From assembly GCF_932526225.1 (NCBI RefSeq), contig NC_064048.1, forward strand, positions 7,791,015 to 7,855,014: a stretch of DNA of 64,000 nt, written 5' to 3'. Under the pieces are notes generated by a model. The model was not told the DNA's origin. It saw nothing but the letters and a program-made list of their open reading frames with translations, and did not search any database. Below are positions 44,601 through 59,600 of this stretch, one piece after another (position 1 is the first letter of the stretch; every line of letters starts with the position of its first letter). Origin of the DNA: Nematostella vectensis (Eukaryota; Cnidaria; Anthozoa; Actiniaria; Edwardsiidae). Position numbers and translations under genes: made by a program.

Positions 44601-47600
44601 TTGAAATAAGTCTTAAAGAAAAATTAGAACTTTCAATGTCTTAATTGAAATGTGTTTATTCACTAAATGGTCTTCATTAGAAACCTAAAATAGCTGCACA
44701 TGTTATGAATGTTATGAGCAGTCACAATACCTTTCTATCTTACCAGTGGTCTTCGGCTGAGTCAACCTTTTAAATAGGGGTATAAGTACCGTGAGCCACC
44801 CACTCTTAAAGCCAGTCGATCCGATTTGCGTGAAGCGTGGTTTCGTAGGCTATGAAAACCCCAAGCACATGAATAAAATCCGTTTAAATCATGCTGAAAT
44901 TTAATTCATCATACAATAAAGTCGACCCGATTATATTTTTACGATATCAAACAATGCTGGGTAAGTTATATTTGTCAAAATGATGGGAGTTCTAAACATT
45001 CAAAACAAAAACAAAAGAACAGTGTCACGCAAGTCGGATTCACGGACTTTAACTTCCTAGGGCTGTATCTGATATGTTTTTACTTCAGGTGATGCTCATA
45101 CGAGAACAAGAGAACACTATCGGCGAGTTGGAGAACAAAACAGAGAAGCTCATGTCGGTGATGCCTCCTCCCTCCGTCCCACGGAGAAGAGCGCAGGGCG
45201 TGTCCGCTGAACCCAAACGCATGCATGTCGCACGGACAGACCCGAGGAAATTTAGCAAGTCAGACAGGTACGTATCAAGTGTAAGCGACCAGCGCAGTCA
45301 TAATCACCATCATAACCATGATTATCGTCATCATTAAGTAATCATCACCACCAGTAGCAGTCAGACCACCATAACACAATTGCACTATTACAACCAGCAT
45401 TCCCACCATCAATAGCACCACCTTAATCATCATCATCATCGTCGTCGTTACAATCACCATCGCAACACAATCATTATCACCATCATTATTTCCACAAACA
45501 ACAAACGCTTTTTAATTCTAATCACACAGCAATAAACACAGCAAAAGCCTCTCGCAAACACTGCCAGTCTTGCTTGAAAATCACCCAATATTGCTGGTCT
45601 AAAAATGTAGGCGCTTAAAGGGGCAGCGCATGTCTGGAGTCAGTGTTTATTGTAGGCTTTTAATTGTCTACAAAAAGTTGAACAGTTGAAGCTGTCAATG
45701 CCTTGTTGAAATAATATACAATATTTTATTGAAAGCTATGTTTATTGACAATTTTTGGTCATATCCTTTGAATTTAAGTCTCCCACATGTACCAAAGGCT
45801 CATAAGTCAATATTAGAATTTGACTGGGTCGGAGAGCTATTGCAAAGTTCTTACCATGACACTACCCCTTTAAACATTATTTTGGAAGGGTTCTGCGAAG
45901 TTCGTTCGTCAATATTTCCTCTGTCTTGCGGTCAGAATGAGACTTCAACAGCAATGCTGGCCGGTGTTTGTCCTGTTTTCACGAGGCTTGGGTCGTATCG
46001 TTGAAGCCCGCCTATTCGACTTGCGTGACTTGTGGTTTTATTATCAATGAAACCACGTGAGATGTCTCAATCTCAGTAGTTAACTAAATTCGCCTGAATA
46101 ACAGTGAATCTCAATCCTTTCTACAGTTTAAACATCTTAATCTTATTTTTGAATTATCAAGTAATGAATAGAAAGTTGTAATTTGAAAAATGATCAAAGT
46201 TTCCCATATTCAAAACAAAACTAATACAGCATTGATTTCTTATGTGGTGTACATTTCTGGGGAATTCATAAGGACAAATACACAATGTTTTTGTTTCTCT
46301 CTCCCTCTTATTATGTAGGCCAGTATTTCCGATGAAATATATTCGGCTTTGATGTTTTGCCGTAAGCTACAGACGTTAGACTCCCACGCATTCATACTGA
46401 GTCATGTCTAGGCTAATTAGTCATTTCTGCATTTAACAACATTTTAAGTGTTTAATTGCCTTTCCACAAATGGAATATAAATTTCCAAATTTCATCACGT
46501 TTCATATCTTACATCAAACACGAAAAACAAGATTATTGGTTAAAACTAACAGAAACTAAAATATAACTGTTCTTTTAATTATCAGTGTTGTTTTCATTAT
46601 ATTTAAATATATAATCTTTATTGCAATTTTTAAAATAGATCATGCAACTCCAAAAATAAAAATGTCTCTTCTTATTTATTTATTTTCCAATAATCCTTGA
46701 AAAGATAGTTATTCTTCTACCATCTGATATGTGGCAGAGCTTTCCAATATCCGATACAATGTTTACGATAAAACTTTTTTCTTTTACTGCTTTTTTAATT
46801 GCACTAAGACATCATTCATATCCATCATATCTTAACCTAAAGCTAAACTGTGTTATGTCTCAAGGAAACATAACACACCTACGGGCCTATTTTAACCGGA
46901 CTCGTAATCTTAATTAGCCTACGCGTAGTCGCTTGCATAACCTGTCATTCTATGATGACCCTCGGTAACCTTGGTAACGAATGGAAGCTACGTGAGAGAA
47001 AACATTACTGTTTATGTTTTACAGTATTCCACTTGCTGATTTCATACGGGCTAGAAAGAACTAATAATTTACTACTTCCGATTTAAAAGCACGGGTGGCC
47101 TGGTGTGTTAGCGCGTCGACCTCTTACCGCTGTGGCCCAGGTTCGAATCCTGGCTCAAACTAGCCTGCTTGCAGGCGGTACTCGGTGTTATCATCGCGGA
47201 AAACCCTCTCCGTTCGATGATCGGGCGCCATATTGTATTCTAAGCCCGCGGAAAACCCTCTCCGTTCGATGATCGGGCGCCCGATCATCGAACGGAGAGG
47301 GTTTTCCGCGATGATAACACCGAGTACCACCTGCAAGCAGGTTAGGATCAAACTGGGGGGATTTTTCAGGGTTCCTGCCTTGATTCGATTTTGTGTCACA
47401 AGTGACTTGAAGTTATGTTTCCAGTCTTCTCGGATAAGGACACTAAACCGTCGTTATTGGCCTTCTTTAAACTTCTATTCTCTGTTACCTCCTCCCTCTA
47501 TGGCTTACTGTGCATGGAAAATCCAAGTATGCACGGCATTCTATAATTAGCCTTCGGGCAACGTCTCCGCACCTAGAAGAGTGCTAAATGGTTTAATGGT

Positions 47601-50600
47601 TAAAGACACGCGAGCCTTTATCTTGCTGCTCCAAGGAACCTGGATATTACATTGGCTGTAAAGTGCATTAACTCTGCAGAAGGGAATTCTGGTTGTTGGC
47701 AAATTTTCAGGAGTCCTACTACTTGAAACGTTATGGATTGGCAAGAGACGTTATTAGAATTTTATCAATTGTAAAGAAAATTGGGCTGACGAAACGAAGT
47801 CAACAAATTAAACGCTTATTAAGCGCATATGTTGGCGGTTTTATCCAGTAAGAGTTCTTTTGTATTCCAATCTGAACTCAAGGTTCGAACCTAGGACCAC
47901 TGGAGACTCAAAGCCTCTGTATTTATTTCGCATCTTTTGGAAGCAATTTTCCAAAACATTTTCTTAATAATTTTCTTAATTTTTGCTAGCCGCAAGCATT
48001 TTTGCTTACGATCCGGCCGCGTGGATCGAACCCAGGACCTCCTGGAATATGAAAACTGATACATTATCCTTTTAACCCAAAAAAGATACACTAAGATTGC
48101 TATCTCGGGTAACTAACTCTTATTTATTTATTGAGGGATTGAAACCAATAGCTATTCTTTCATGGCTCTGTGGTGCTGCCAAAGGATCGAAGCTGGGACC
48201 TCTGGGAATGCAAAGACATGTATCAAAAGCTGAGGGCTATCTCGTGTATCTTGCTCTAAAAGTTTTTTAATTTTGAGGCCGATAACCAGTTCTTCTTGGT
48301 TGTCGCACGACCACAAGGATCGAGCCCAGGACCTTGTGAGACAAATCATATGAATAAATCCCGAAATAATTACCTAAGAGCAAAGAAGGTTTAATACTTA
48401 TTTTTTTTTTTACAAAAACTCAGTGAAATGAATGCCTTTTCACATTCAGCATTTCGCTAGGATGACAAAATGGCGGCTTTAAAAAACATAAGGGGGAGGG
48501 GTCATTGGAGTTCGCGGTATTACGGTATTAAGTAAAAATTCACCTCGGTATTTCGGTAAAATATGAAAAGGCTATGGTATTTCGATATTCTTATTTTACT
48601 CGGTACGCGTAATATGAGTCTAAAACACGCGAGATTTCAGGGAAACAAATTCTGAAATGAGGGGGGATCGGTATGATGTTTGTCTGCGGTATATGGGGAT
48701 ATGCAAATTAGTTTCACATCACGTCACGTCTTCTATCATATTGAGGTAAGCTACACTTTTTTTAGTGTGCTGAACGGAGAATCGTGTGACCTTTCCAAAA
48801 CAGATAGACATGTATTGTAGTATGCAGTAATACTAGTTTTTTTTTTTTTTTTTGGCGCGGAATTACCATGCGATTTTTGGACGCCGATACTCGAGGGTCC
48901 CCCGCAACACCTCTTTCCCCCAACACCCTATAAGCTCTCGCCAATAGCACAATGACATGCGGTAGCCCAGGGACCCGTGGAATATTCCCCCCTCTCGTAT
49001 GAACGCTAGTTCCTGATGCCCGTTTGATATCCCCCTCCCCCCTTGAAGTATTCATAGTCTATTTCTTACAGTCATATAAGAACTATTCCTGATTCCAGGC
49101 GATACACCCTCCCGGACTTTTTACCACGTCAAACGTAATAAAACATATCATCGTTTCCCATTTGGCGACATGTGATATTTCATTAAAAAATACATTCGAA
49201 GAAATCGCTGTGCTTTTTTCCTGTTTGTTTTTCCTTTGCTAATATGAATAACTGAAAAATGAAAATGCTTAATATTTCATAAGCCACTTTAGCTGAATTA
49301 TGGTTGTACAAATTTGCTATGAATACATAAATTCATCCAGAGTGTTTTTCGAGCATCGGTTTCACTAAGTCGCGTCTGTTTGGGTTTGCCAGCGACGTGC
49401 ACGCATGCGCAGTGAATGTGTTTCAAAATCTCTCGTCGTTTCGGCCTCAACTTTGTTGCTTTTTTGATGATAGTCTTTCTTCTATTGTCTTTATCTAGCT
49501 ATTCCTTTTAATGCCCATCCCCTCTTGTTTCTGTTCCTCCCTTTAATCTTTTCGTTGTTCCGTTTATACTTTTCCTATTTAATCTCGATCACTTGTTTAG
49601 ATTAAAAACTGGGTATGACTGCAGACAGTTCAAAATTCAATTCTGTCTAGGCTAGGAAAATCATCAACTTGTTCTTGAGCAAAGATTTATTCATAACACT
49701 ATTTGCCCATTGTAATATTATCAAGATATAATAGCCAAAAATAGCCGGGAATTTTCTTTGACAAGGAGACGGTAGCTAATGGATTACTTTTAAAGAGGAG
49801 GGACGGCTTTTGTTGTAAGATATTCAGAAGCAAAAATAACCCTGATGAAACGATAGGCTCTTATGAAAGTAGGTTTAGTGTCTTGAAGTCTGATAAAAAT
49901 ATCGTGGCAGGACGATGCCAGGCGACACTTGGCGGGAAAACTTTAGGAAATGCTTTTCTTTGAAAGCAAAGATATTATAGTTATAGATGAACGGTTACCT
50001 AGTCTCTATGGCGCTATCTTCAAAACAATATTCAATCTTTTTGGCACCAACAAAACAAAACAGATCATTTTAGCGACAATGTTTTCATTTAACTCAAGAT
50101 AAATAATATTGCTATTGCTTTACATACAAGTAATAGGAACTAGATTATCTCAGCAGGCGATTTTTTACAAGAACACATTTATTTCGTTTCTTCTTATGAG
50201 GAGAAATTAATTTCCCCCATAATCTTGAAAAAGTGCAATGCTCTCCTCCTCCTGTGTTCTTCTATTGTATATAATAAGGATTCAACCTATCTTTTGAATA
50301 TTAATGCCTTATCTTTAAGATTTCACTGCGGTTTTTTCTAGTCTTTGTCAGGTCTGGAATAATTGAATATACAAAAAAGCAGATTTTAAAAATGGCTAAC
50401 TGTAGACCCTTTTTGGATTATTTGGTAAACTAAATGAATTTTCCACGTTTTTTTTCATTCTGTTTTATGACAATTGATAAATAAAATAAGAATGTATATA
50501 CTTCTCAATTAGAGAGATATCTTTCGGCGCTGGCTTCCTTCTTTTGGCTTCTTTTCGGCGATGGATAATAGCCTTTAAATAACACATTTATAATACAATT

Positions 50601-53600
50601 TATAATACAATTTATTTCTGATATGGCATAACCTCTATATAACGGACACCTCGGATCTCTGGCAGTTTAAAGACTAGTTTGTACTTTTGATTCTATACTT
50701 TGCTTTACGTTAAACGTACAATCGACAATCTGTTGGAAACTTTGTTTTCTTTGGGTGCCCCCTTTTTTCTTCTATGTTCGTTTTACCATCCGTGCTGACT
50801 AACCTTAGCTGAATGAACAAGCGCGTACACAGGGGGTGTGATAAAGATGGGAGACGTAAATTGATTGAATAGTTGCGAATATACAAATTTTACTGCACTT
50901 TCAATGAAATAGATAATAATGAAAACTCTAAATACATGTTCAAGTCGCTTGATACGAGATGAGCACGGTACGAGAAAATATACTCATATGTGGAATAACA
51001 AATATCTTAACAAAATAAACCTTTGATTATTATTTTGGTTGTTTTAAGTTCGTGTGCTTTGAGTACTCCCGTAATAAAGATAAAATAGCATCTATCAGAG
51101 GAAGGGGGCACCCCTTACGACTATAGCTATGCTGATGTGACAGAGCAAAAAAATGGCAAGTTTTTCCAAAATAAGGTCTCGGTAAGCTTGAATTTTTTGC
51201 ATAGAGGTTCCTTATGTTATGTAAACCAACATATCAAAATAATTTTTTTTTCTAATGGATTCATCTTCGAGATACGAGGCTTGAAGTGCAATTTTCAAAT
51301 GTTCAAAGTATGAATTCTCCTCGTTTTTAGGGAGAAGTCGGGCTCTGATCAGAAATTAAGCCAACTTTGCTGGCTAATATCTAAATTTCATATCTTCTAA
51401 ATTTCTTTAAAATTTGGAATTAAGCTTTTGGTCAGAGGAACTCCTTCTATGCGGAATCTTGAGCTTATATATTAAGAATTGGACAATTTCATGACATTTT
51501 TTTTCTCTGTCTGCTGATGTTGGCGTTGTTTGCAGGGGGCTTTTCACAGCGGCTTCTTTCACTTTTTTCACTAATCTTGAGTAAAACCACTGTGTACGGA
51601 GCAGCTTCTGTCATAACCAAGTCTTTATTTAGAAAGAGGAGGAGAGTGAAAATGACTGCAGGGAGATTTTTATAAAAGGAAGGGGTTTGTTATATTCCAT
51701 TAGAAATAACTGCTTTGAAAATGGAGGAGGAGGGGGGGGGGGGGGGGTGGTGTGAGTGTTTTTTTGTGGATATTAAAAAAGCGATGAAAAATTGCTTTGA
51801 ATATCCGAAAAATCGCCTTACATTACGATCAAACCATGAAAACTGAGACAGATCTGACACTAATAGTGTGCAGATCAGCATCTGGTCTTTGTTAGTGCAA
51901 CTTAGATAAGATGCAGCAGATTCACAAGGTCCCATCTTTATCCTAAGAGATTCCGCGCACAATAGTAGTAATTCTGTTGTAGAACTGTTCTTTGCCAAAA
52001 CCAGCAATTATGGTTTTGATAGCTCTTTGGGGCCTCGAATAGATCTGACAGACATTGAATAAATACAAACTAGAGAACCCGGAGACATTATGCGCAGAGT
52101 CGAAAAACCTAAATACACATACTACAAATCAGCAGTCGTGTCATTTCTGCAACCTTAAGGTGATCGCGAAGGCTTTATATCTGCTCAGAGTATAGGTCTA
52201 AATTCTTTGCGTCAGTGAATACGAAACACAACAAACAGCCTCACGTACGTGTTATTCAAGCGAAGAACACGTGCATCAGTTAGGGCCACAAACGGAAACG
52301 CTCGAATCGGTTGATATATTTTTTTCAAATTCCGAGCTTCTGAGGTTACAGTTGAGCTACCTTGCCACACAATCAAATAAGCCTTTGTTTTCTTCCCTTG
52401 GGACGTGCCTGGATATGGCTAGCATTTATTTGAGAGAGGTCTGTCCCTAAAAGCTTTAACAGAACGCTCTTGAAGATCACACAAAGTGTTGTGAAGAACG
52501 GGTCAAGACGACGCAAACAAAACTCACCCCACGGTTGCGCTACACAAGTGCAATTAAATACAACATAAACACCAATAAACACGTACTTTAAAACACCTAC
52601 CGACCGACTCAGCCCATAGTTTATTATCAAGGCATTAATCTGGTTAATTTGATTCTGATATTTCGCCTTGTTTTGTTGTTGTAATATTTGCACTTAAGTG
52701 TGTTGTGTGGATAGTGCGCCTACGAGATCAAATTAGTGTTTTATCGCCGCGCTCATGCCTTCACCAATTGACTATTTGCATAAGACGAAATCTCTGGGGA
52801 GCATTGATAATGGAGTCAGTTTTATTACCTAGCTGCTTCCTGTGTTTGGCACCTGAAATCGCATTTTGATGGGATTGTCAAACATTTCATTTTCCATCTC
52901 AAAATACTAATCAAATTCACAGCTTTCGACCCTTGAAACGCCAGACAAATAGCGCACCCTTCCCTCACGACGTGATTATAGCTAGCAGCACCGAGTGGAT
53001 GCATGAATAAACACACTGTCAGTTATAGCCAATTTACTCCCTTCACTTTGCTTAAGTGGATGGAAAACGTCCGTGGAATATTCGCGCGGTAGCCCAAATA
53101 GTTCGTCTCCTGTGAATAAACATTGATGTGTTTATGTATGGCCTAAGAAGTCTAGAGACAAGAGCACAGAGGTTAGAATACGAGATTCCATAGGCTTAGA
53201 AGACACGGGCTTAGAAAACATTGTGAGCAGCGCTGTTGGACCGTACATTAATTAACCACCCCGCCGACTCCGGAGCAGCAAACAAATTCACTTTGGCGCT
53301 TGGAAATTGCACGGCTGCACATCGACTAATGGTTACGTGTTCTCTTATTGGCTGAGCTACGTCCGGTTTTCCTACGAAGGTCTTGGCCGTGGAAAAGGCT
53401 TTTAAGACTTAATTAGCACAGATGAGGGATCAGAACGTTCGCGGGCTTTATCAGCAGTGACAAGTATAATTTATTGGTGCGCAAGGAGGCAAGCGTCAGA
53501 GCTGTGAGCACAATTTGGAACACCTGATCAGAAGGAGTAATCGTATCAGAGAAAGGAACGAATCGAATACGGGCAAACAATCCAGTGTGAAAGCTGCGGT

Positions 53601-56600
53601 CAACCGACTTCTCCTTTTGCCTGCAAAATGAATGCACACGCGACTCTAATCTCGTAACCACGAGTAATTGAGAGAATTGGAAGCGAAAACGCGCCACGGT
53701 AGCGGACTTCTTGCTTTTGTACGAGTGATCGCGAAGGCGTAGAAATCGAACAAGTGATCGTGGGGAATTTCTAACCGGCTCGTTGCGTCAAAAGAGGCGA
53801 ACGTATTCTATGATTTAGTATTCATATCGCCTATAGTTCTGTCACCGAAGACGGGTTAATTATTTGAGGGTATCAGTACAGGGCTCGAGTGGACGAGCCC
53901 CAAGGTAGTATTATCAGTGTCTTTCAACACTCTCTATGTGGAGTGTTCCAAGCTGATCACTACACGTTCACAAATTACTCGTCTTAAATTCGCGCATTTC
54001 TACGGGGCCGAGGAAAATAAATGAACAAGTGAGAAAAGGACCTTAGCAGTGTTAATTACCCAGAGTGCTTTGTAGCTTGGAAGTCACGGTACACAATGCA
54101 TGCTGGACCGGCCAACCTCCACACGCCGACTCCAGCTTCGAGTCAAGGTTGTTTGTGTTTTCGTCGTTCCAACTCCAAAATGGGGAGCTTGCGGGAGTTG
54201 CAACATGCATTACAGGAAAAGAACAGTGAGCTTAAGATGAAGGATTCACGGATTATGGCGCTGGAGCAAGAACTCAGGCGGAAAGATGAGTTGATTCGCA
54301 GGCTGGAAAGCGAACTCGATAAATATCGCTCCGTGTTGCAACCTCCTGCAAGCGCTGGTCCGGGGGGAAGGAGTCGTGCTCGGAACCAACGGCAGGGTAT
54401 TTCGGCCGAACCGCAAAGCGCGAAGCAAGTAGCCGACAGCTCTAAGCCGCTCCAGCGCCATCCTAAAAACTCCAGGTTTGAAACTATTTGTTTGATACGT
54501 TCAGCAAATGTCTATCTAACCCAGTTTTACGTTGTTGTCTCTTCTTATTTATGTCGCCGTAATATCATTTCCTCTGCGTCTAGAAAGATCAACCCGTAAG
54601 TTTTAATAACATATCTGCTCCTATCGGTTCTGTCAATAGCTATCCCGATGTTGTGGCTTGTGTGTTAAGGGCAATTGTGCCTTGCCGGGCTCTCACAGGC
54701 TTAAATGTGTGTATTTATGGTGTAAAGGAGTGATCCGTCCGCCACTTCCAATAGTATCGAGTTGACTGTTCTCTCGCTCTTCGCTGTAAGGTCAGCAAAG
54801 TATCTTGCATACGACGTCTCGGAGGTTTTGTAAGGAGATACAAGCGCGATCGTAAAGCGAGAGAAATTCGATCACACTGTCTCTGTCGCTACATTAGGAC
54901 AACGAAATACCGTCCACACTACACTTTTCACTCTAAATAACCCCATAACTATTATAAAGCAACCGCCAGGGACCAGCTCCCGTCGGGTAAGTAGCATCCA
55001 TTGCTATAATACGGGTATACTATACGGTGTTCATTTATTATCAGGCGATTACTAAGCTGGCCAAAAGCGCGCGCTCGTAACCCTGCGAGCTCGAATTTCG
55101 GGCTTTCTTATCCGAGTTAAATAAATCACATTTTAAGACATAACCCTCTCGGATCAGCAAGGAATTTCCCGTTTTACTACTCGTTGTATCCAGCGAAAAT
55201 CACGATGTTCCCATCTGACATAAATGTAATTCTCATTACTTTTAGATCAAGGTCTCGATTTTGCAATCTTATTATTACACAGTAGAATCCAACATTGTAA
55301 TGCGAATTTTCTGGTCTTTTAAGCCAATTCTTTTAGACGTTATTATAGAAAGTGCCCCTGGACTCACGAATCCCTTGTTTGTTATTATGCACACGAAGGG
55401 AGGAATATTCGATTAGGAACGGAGAGTAGTTCCCGAAAAATGCCTAACAGTTGGTATTTAGATAGAACTATTGGAGGCTTAGCGTATTGTTTGGAGTAAC
55501 TATGCTTATTGAATGTACGCGATTTTCTATGAGAAAGACCTTAGTTACCGAGATATATAAGTAACTTAAAGCTCATGTCGAAAATGCCAGCGATAAGAAT
55601 GAACCATATGATCAAACTGCAGATAAATGCAAGTTATACTGCTTGAACATCGTAAGGTTGGCGCAAATCTGCCGCTTAAAGCCAAGCTCGGTCGATATAC
55701 TTGACTTCAAAAAGAGATATTAGCTCGTCAAGAATGGGGTTTAATTTCCCCTAAGAGGAGGCGAAAGAAGATGGCATCTCGAATTCGTTTATGAAATAGA
55801 CTTATTAGTTAAGTAGGTTTGAAGTTCTTTTAACGAGCATAAAGAACAATGTTATTCAACGCACAATACTAGCACTTGTATTTGAACGAGCATGGAACAC
55901 ACCAACCCAATCGTTGAAGCTATAACAGCGGTTACTACCTCTCTTTTGATCAAATTCAAATATTTTTCATTTTAACACCCTTTGTGATTAAGACCACAAA
56001 ACCACGAAATATTAAGAGAAAAAAATGCCTCTGTTATCTACCCTAAGCCAAGCCAAATAATCTAGTGCACACTTTAATATTCACACTTCAGAGATTTGAA
56101 TACTGCACTAATAAATAACCAAGTAAAGTAGTATTTGGCAAACCAATGACACTTCGAATTGCGTTAATGACCGTAAAAATGTTTCAATTTCGATTAAAAT
56201 GCGTAATCACTTCTCAATGATGTTCACTTACCATTATGTGCCCTATAGAATGCACACATTTATGCCTTTTTTCTTGAATTGTTAACATATCTACCCCAAA
56301 TTATGATGCTTTTGTTGTATTTTGAGCCAAAATGTTTATATTTAGCCATAAAGACAATTTTGGTGTTTTGTAAAAAAAAACCTGGAGGAATTCACAGTGG
56401 TAGCTCGTGTTACAATTATAGAGACTAAGCCTTAAAAATGCAAACAATTGTCCTATGTCAGCAATACATTGTGCCTGTTGTTTGAAGATTGATAACAAAT
56501 GTTTCAGTAGTGATCAAAGCAATGGGAAATGTCTTCTCTAATATGGGTGAAGATGGTACTGTGACTCTTGTAAAATCAAGGATATACCCAAAGATATTAA

Positions 56601-59600
56601 GAATTACAGGCTAGCAATAAATAGCAATAAATAAATAATAGACAATTAGATACCAATAAATTTATTCCTAAATGCAAATTGTGAAAATTTGGAAAAAAAG
56701 GTTCTTGCTTGTTGCCATGGGTAGTGCTAAACATTTGGTGTATTATTGTATGCAATGCAAATCCATGTTTTCTTAGATGTCATGTCTCTACCTATGTGTT
56801 AACTCCTAGCTTTCAACTCAGAAGATTTCCTGTGACACACTGGTCATGTTATTGTATCTAATTCATAGCATAAACAAGAATCTATGGTTAATCTGCATTC
56901 AAAAAAGCCATTCAGCTTTAAAACATATGACCAACACACATTCTACTATATAGCCATGTTGGTAACCATCATCTATGTTTTTATATGTTTTGTTTTTACA
57001 TTTTTTTTTAAGAAAATAGGAAATATTACTAAATCCACCAAAAGATTCCAACACCCTTATTGTATTGTTCTAAAATTTTTAAATCTTGTTTCTGGCATGT
57101 TAAGATTAAATCCTTTTCCAGTATTTTGTCTAACTGGTGACTCTATCTGATTCATGGTTTTTGTGGGCTCGTAGTAAACCATACTGCTTCATACAATGAC
57201 TCTTGAAAAATAATGTGACATTTTTTTTTCTCTGATCTTCCATGGCAATGGAAGTAACTTGTTCTTAGTATATGTGCAAGAATGTATTTGATACCCTAAA
57301 CAGATTGAGAAATATTTGCTGTCATGAATAAAGTTTTTTTTTTCATCAGTTTTCATGCTACTAACTTAATGCAAGTATGATTAATCTTTTTGAAGAAGGT
57401 GTTCTATTGAACTAGTGGACCATAACAATATAGGACCCAGGCTTTGTAATGCATAAAATTGAAATGAAGCTTAATTAGCTATGCTCATTCAAGTGTAACT
57501 AATCTTTTCAAAGAAAATCTTATCTTTGTGCAATAATATAAAGAGTGACATCTACTGAATTATGGCTTTGCCAAAATGTCAAATCAAGCATAGCATAGCA
57601 TATTAAGTGTGCAGTTCCAATAATCCTTTCACATTCTTGTGATATTTAAGGATAAACCATTGTAATACATCTTGCAAATTTAGCCAGTTCATTGTTGCCC
57701 TTGACCATGGCATAAACCACAAGTCTTTATTGACTTAAAAAAATCTGATTTTTATTGCTTCAAGAACAAGAGAAAAATCCATTAAATTCAAAAGACAAAG
57801 AGAACCCTGGCAATTACTAAGTGGTAATAGTCTGTTTTTTGTTCATTGTTAGACCTGCTTTATTTCCAAGCTTTAAAGAGTTTACAATGTATAGTTATAA
57901 AAAGAAACAGATTCCTGTAGTTTTACCCAGCAATGCCCGTAAAGAGTTTGTTAGAATACACCAAGAAATACTGGAAATGTTTAGAATGGACATATTGTAA
58001 TAAAAAAGTCTTTCACAATTGTTTTTCAGCTTTCAATTTTTTTCTTTCCAATGTGTTCTTCTAATGTGATGAGATAGTTTAACAAATCTGAAACATGTCT
58101 ACTAAATAAAGACATACCAAGTACAAATCACTATCAAGACAAATAATTTGATGGCCTAATTTGTAACTTATTTACCCAACAACTTCTGGTTTAGGTCTTG
58201 GCTTAGTCCTCTTTTAAAATCTGCATATAAGGATAAGAAATTTTGATTGACCTTATTGTTCAAAGTATCATCCATTTTATAGTTCAATTCGAAAGAAAGT
58301 ATAAAGCTTAAATATTGTTATCAGGAGGTCTTTTAGTACATATGTATATATCAAACATGAACAGATTATGGTAGTTAATACTCTTTTAAATTTGGTAATT
58401 TGGCTAGTATAATGGTAAGATGAGTTCATGATTCCAGACAATATGTACTCAACTGTAGTCTATTAATTAATAATTCTGATAATCTTTTTAGTAAGTTTTT
58501 TTTATTGATTATTTATATTGTTTCAGACTTTTTATTGGTTTTACATGAGGACTTTTAATTGGGTACCTTTTAGTGCAAAGATTACATAAAAGACAACACT
58601 GGATGTCCTTAAAAGCATAAGCAAAAAAACATTGACGCACATGTGGGAAGTGTAATTATCTGACAGCTATCTTTGTCATTTTTTTGCCATATTGAACCAT
58701 TTTATGTCATTACCTATAATGATATATCTTGCATCAATCAGTCTAAATCCAAATGCTGTAGGAGGGATTAAAAAGAGTAATGTTTCAAATCTTTTTTGGC
58801 TGTGATTTCTTAATGGCCTGATATGATTGATTATGTCATAACAGCATGTCAAATGTCACCTCTCTTGATTTCAGTCATGATGTCAATTATGCAGTTGTCA
58901 CTTCTTTGAAGCCAAGTTCATAGGAAACCTGATAATTATCTACCCATGTGTTTGCATTTTTTCCACATATTGAGCTATGCAGCTGCTACTTTTGAGGTTT
59001 CAAATAGAATTCAACTACTAAACACCTAATTTAAAGATACCTCACATATACATTTTCATTCTCTTACCTGTATTTAATTGGTAATTTCTTTCCTGGATTT
59101 ATCCATATGCTACTTACATTGCAACTCTTTCGGTTTGTATTTCTCCTTGTGCAACATATAGCAGCCATCTTGAAACCACAGGAAACCCAACTTCCACAGG
59201 GTGCCCAATGACTACTACAGGCAACCCAAGATTTAGTCCACTTATCTCTCAATAATGAAGGATGTTTGAAATATTTTTTTTGCTATTTTTTTAGATCCAA
59301 AGAGCTCATTAAGGAGGCTATACTGGACAATGACTTTCTTAAGAACTTGGAGGCTTCACAAGTCCGTGAAGTTGTTGAATGCATGTGTGAACGGATGTTT
59401 AAGCGTGATGAATATATTATCAAGGAAAAAGAACCGGGCTCCCACCTCTACGTCCTTGAAGGTACAATGTGTGTTACTTTACTTCCGTACAGTATGTATA
59501 ACACAAATGCTGTTGATTTTTGGACCACCTTGTTAACCTCTTGGCTTAAGAGATGGATATCTGCCTTCTTTCTTTTTTTTTCCTTTTTTTTTTTAGTGAT

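Larger units (their letters stand above)
45268..54095. other. 8.8-kb intron of the long PRKG isoform, upstream of the internal promoter
   Basis: No coding exon recognised. Contents from left to right: trinucleotide repeat, TTAA-MITE, SINE with nested MITE, tRNA-like repeated segments, poly-T near 48835-48854, and the second GACAGAG transposon. The last few hundred bases should contain the short-isoform promoter and 5' UTR; I cannot point to a TATA box. Confidence 0.65.

Noticed and set aside
47141-47151. tRNA gene at the B box
   Set aside because: The head is tRNA-like but no full cloverleaf was found, and the same sequence with the same non-tRNA tail recurs at 2606-2777, so it is a SINE.
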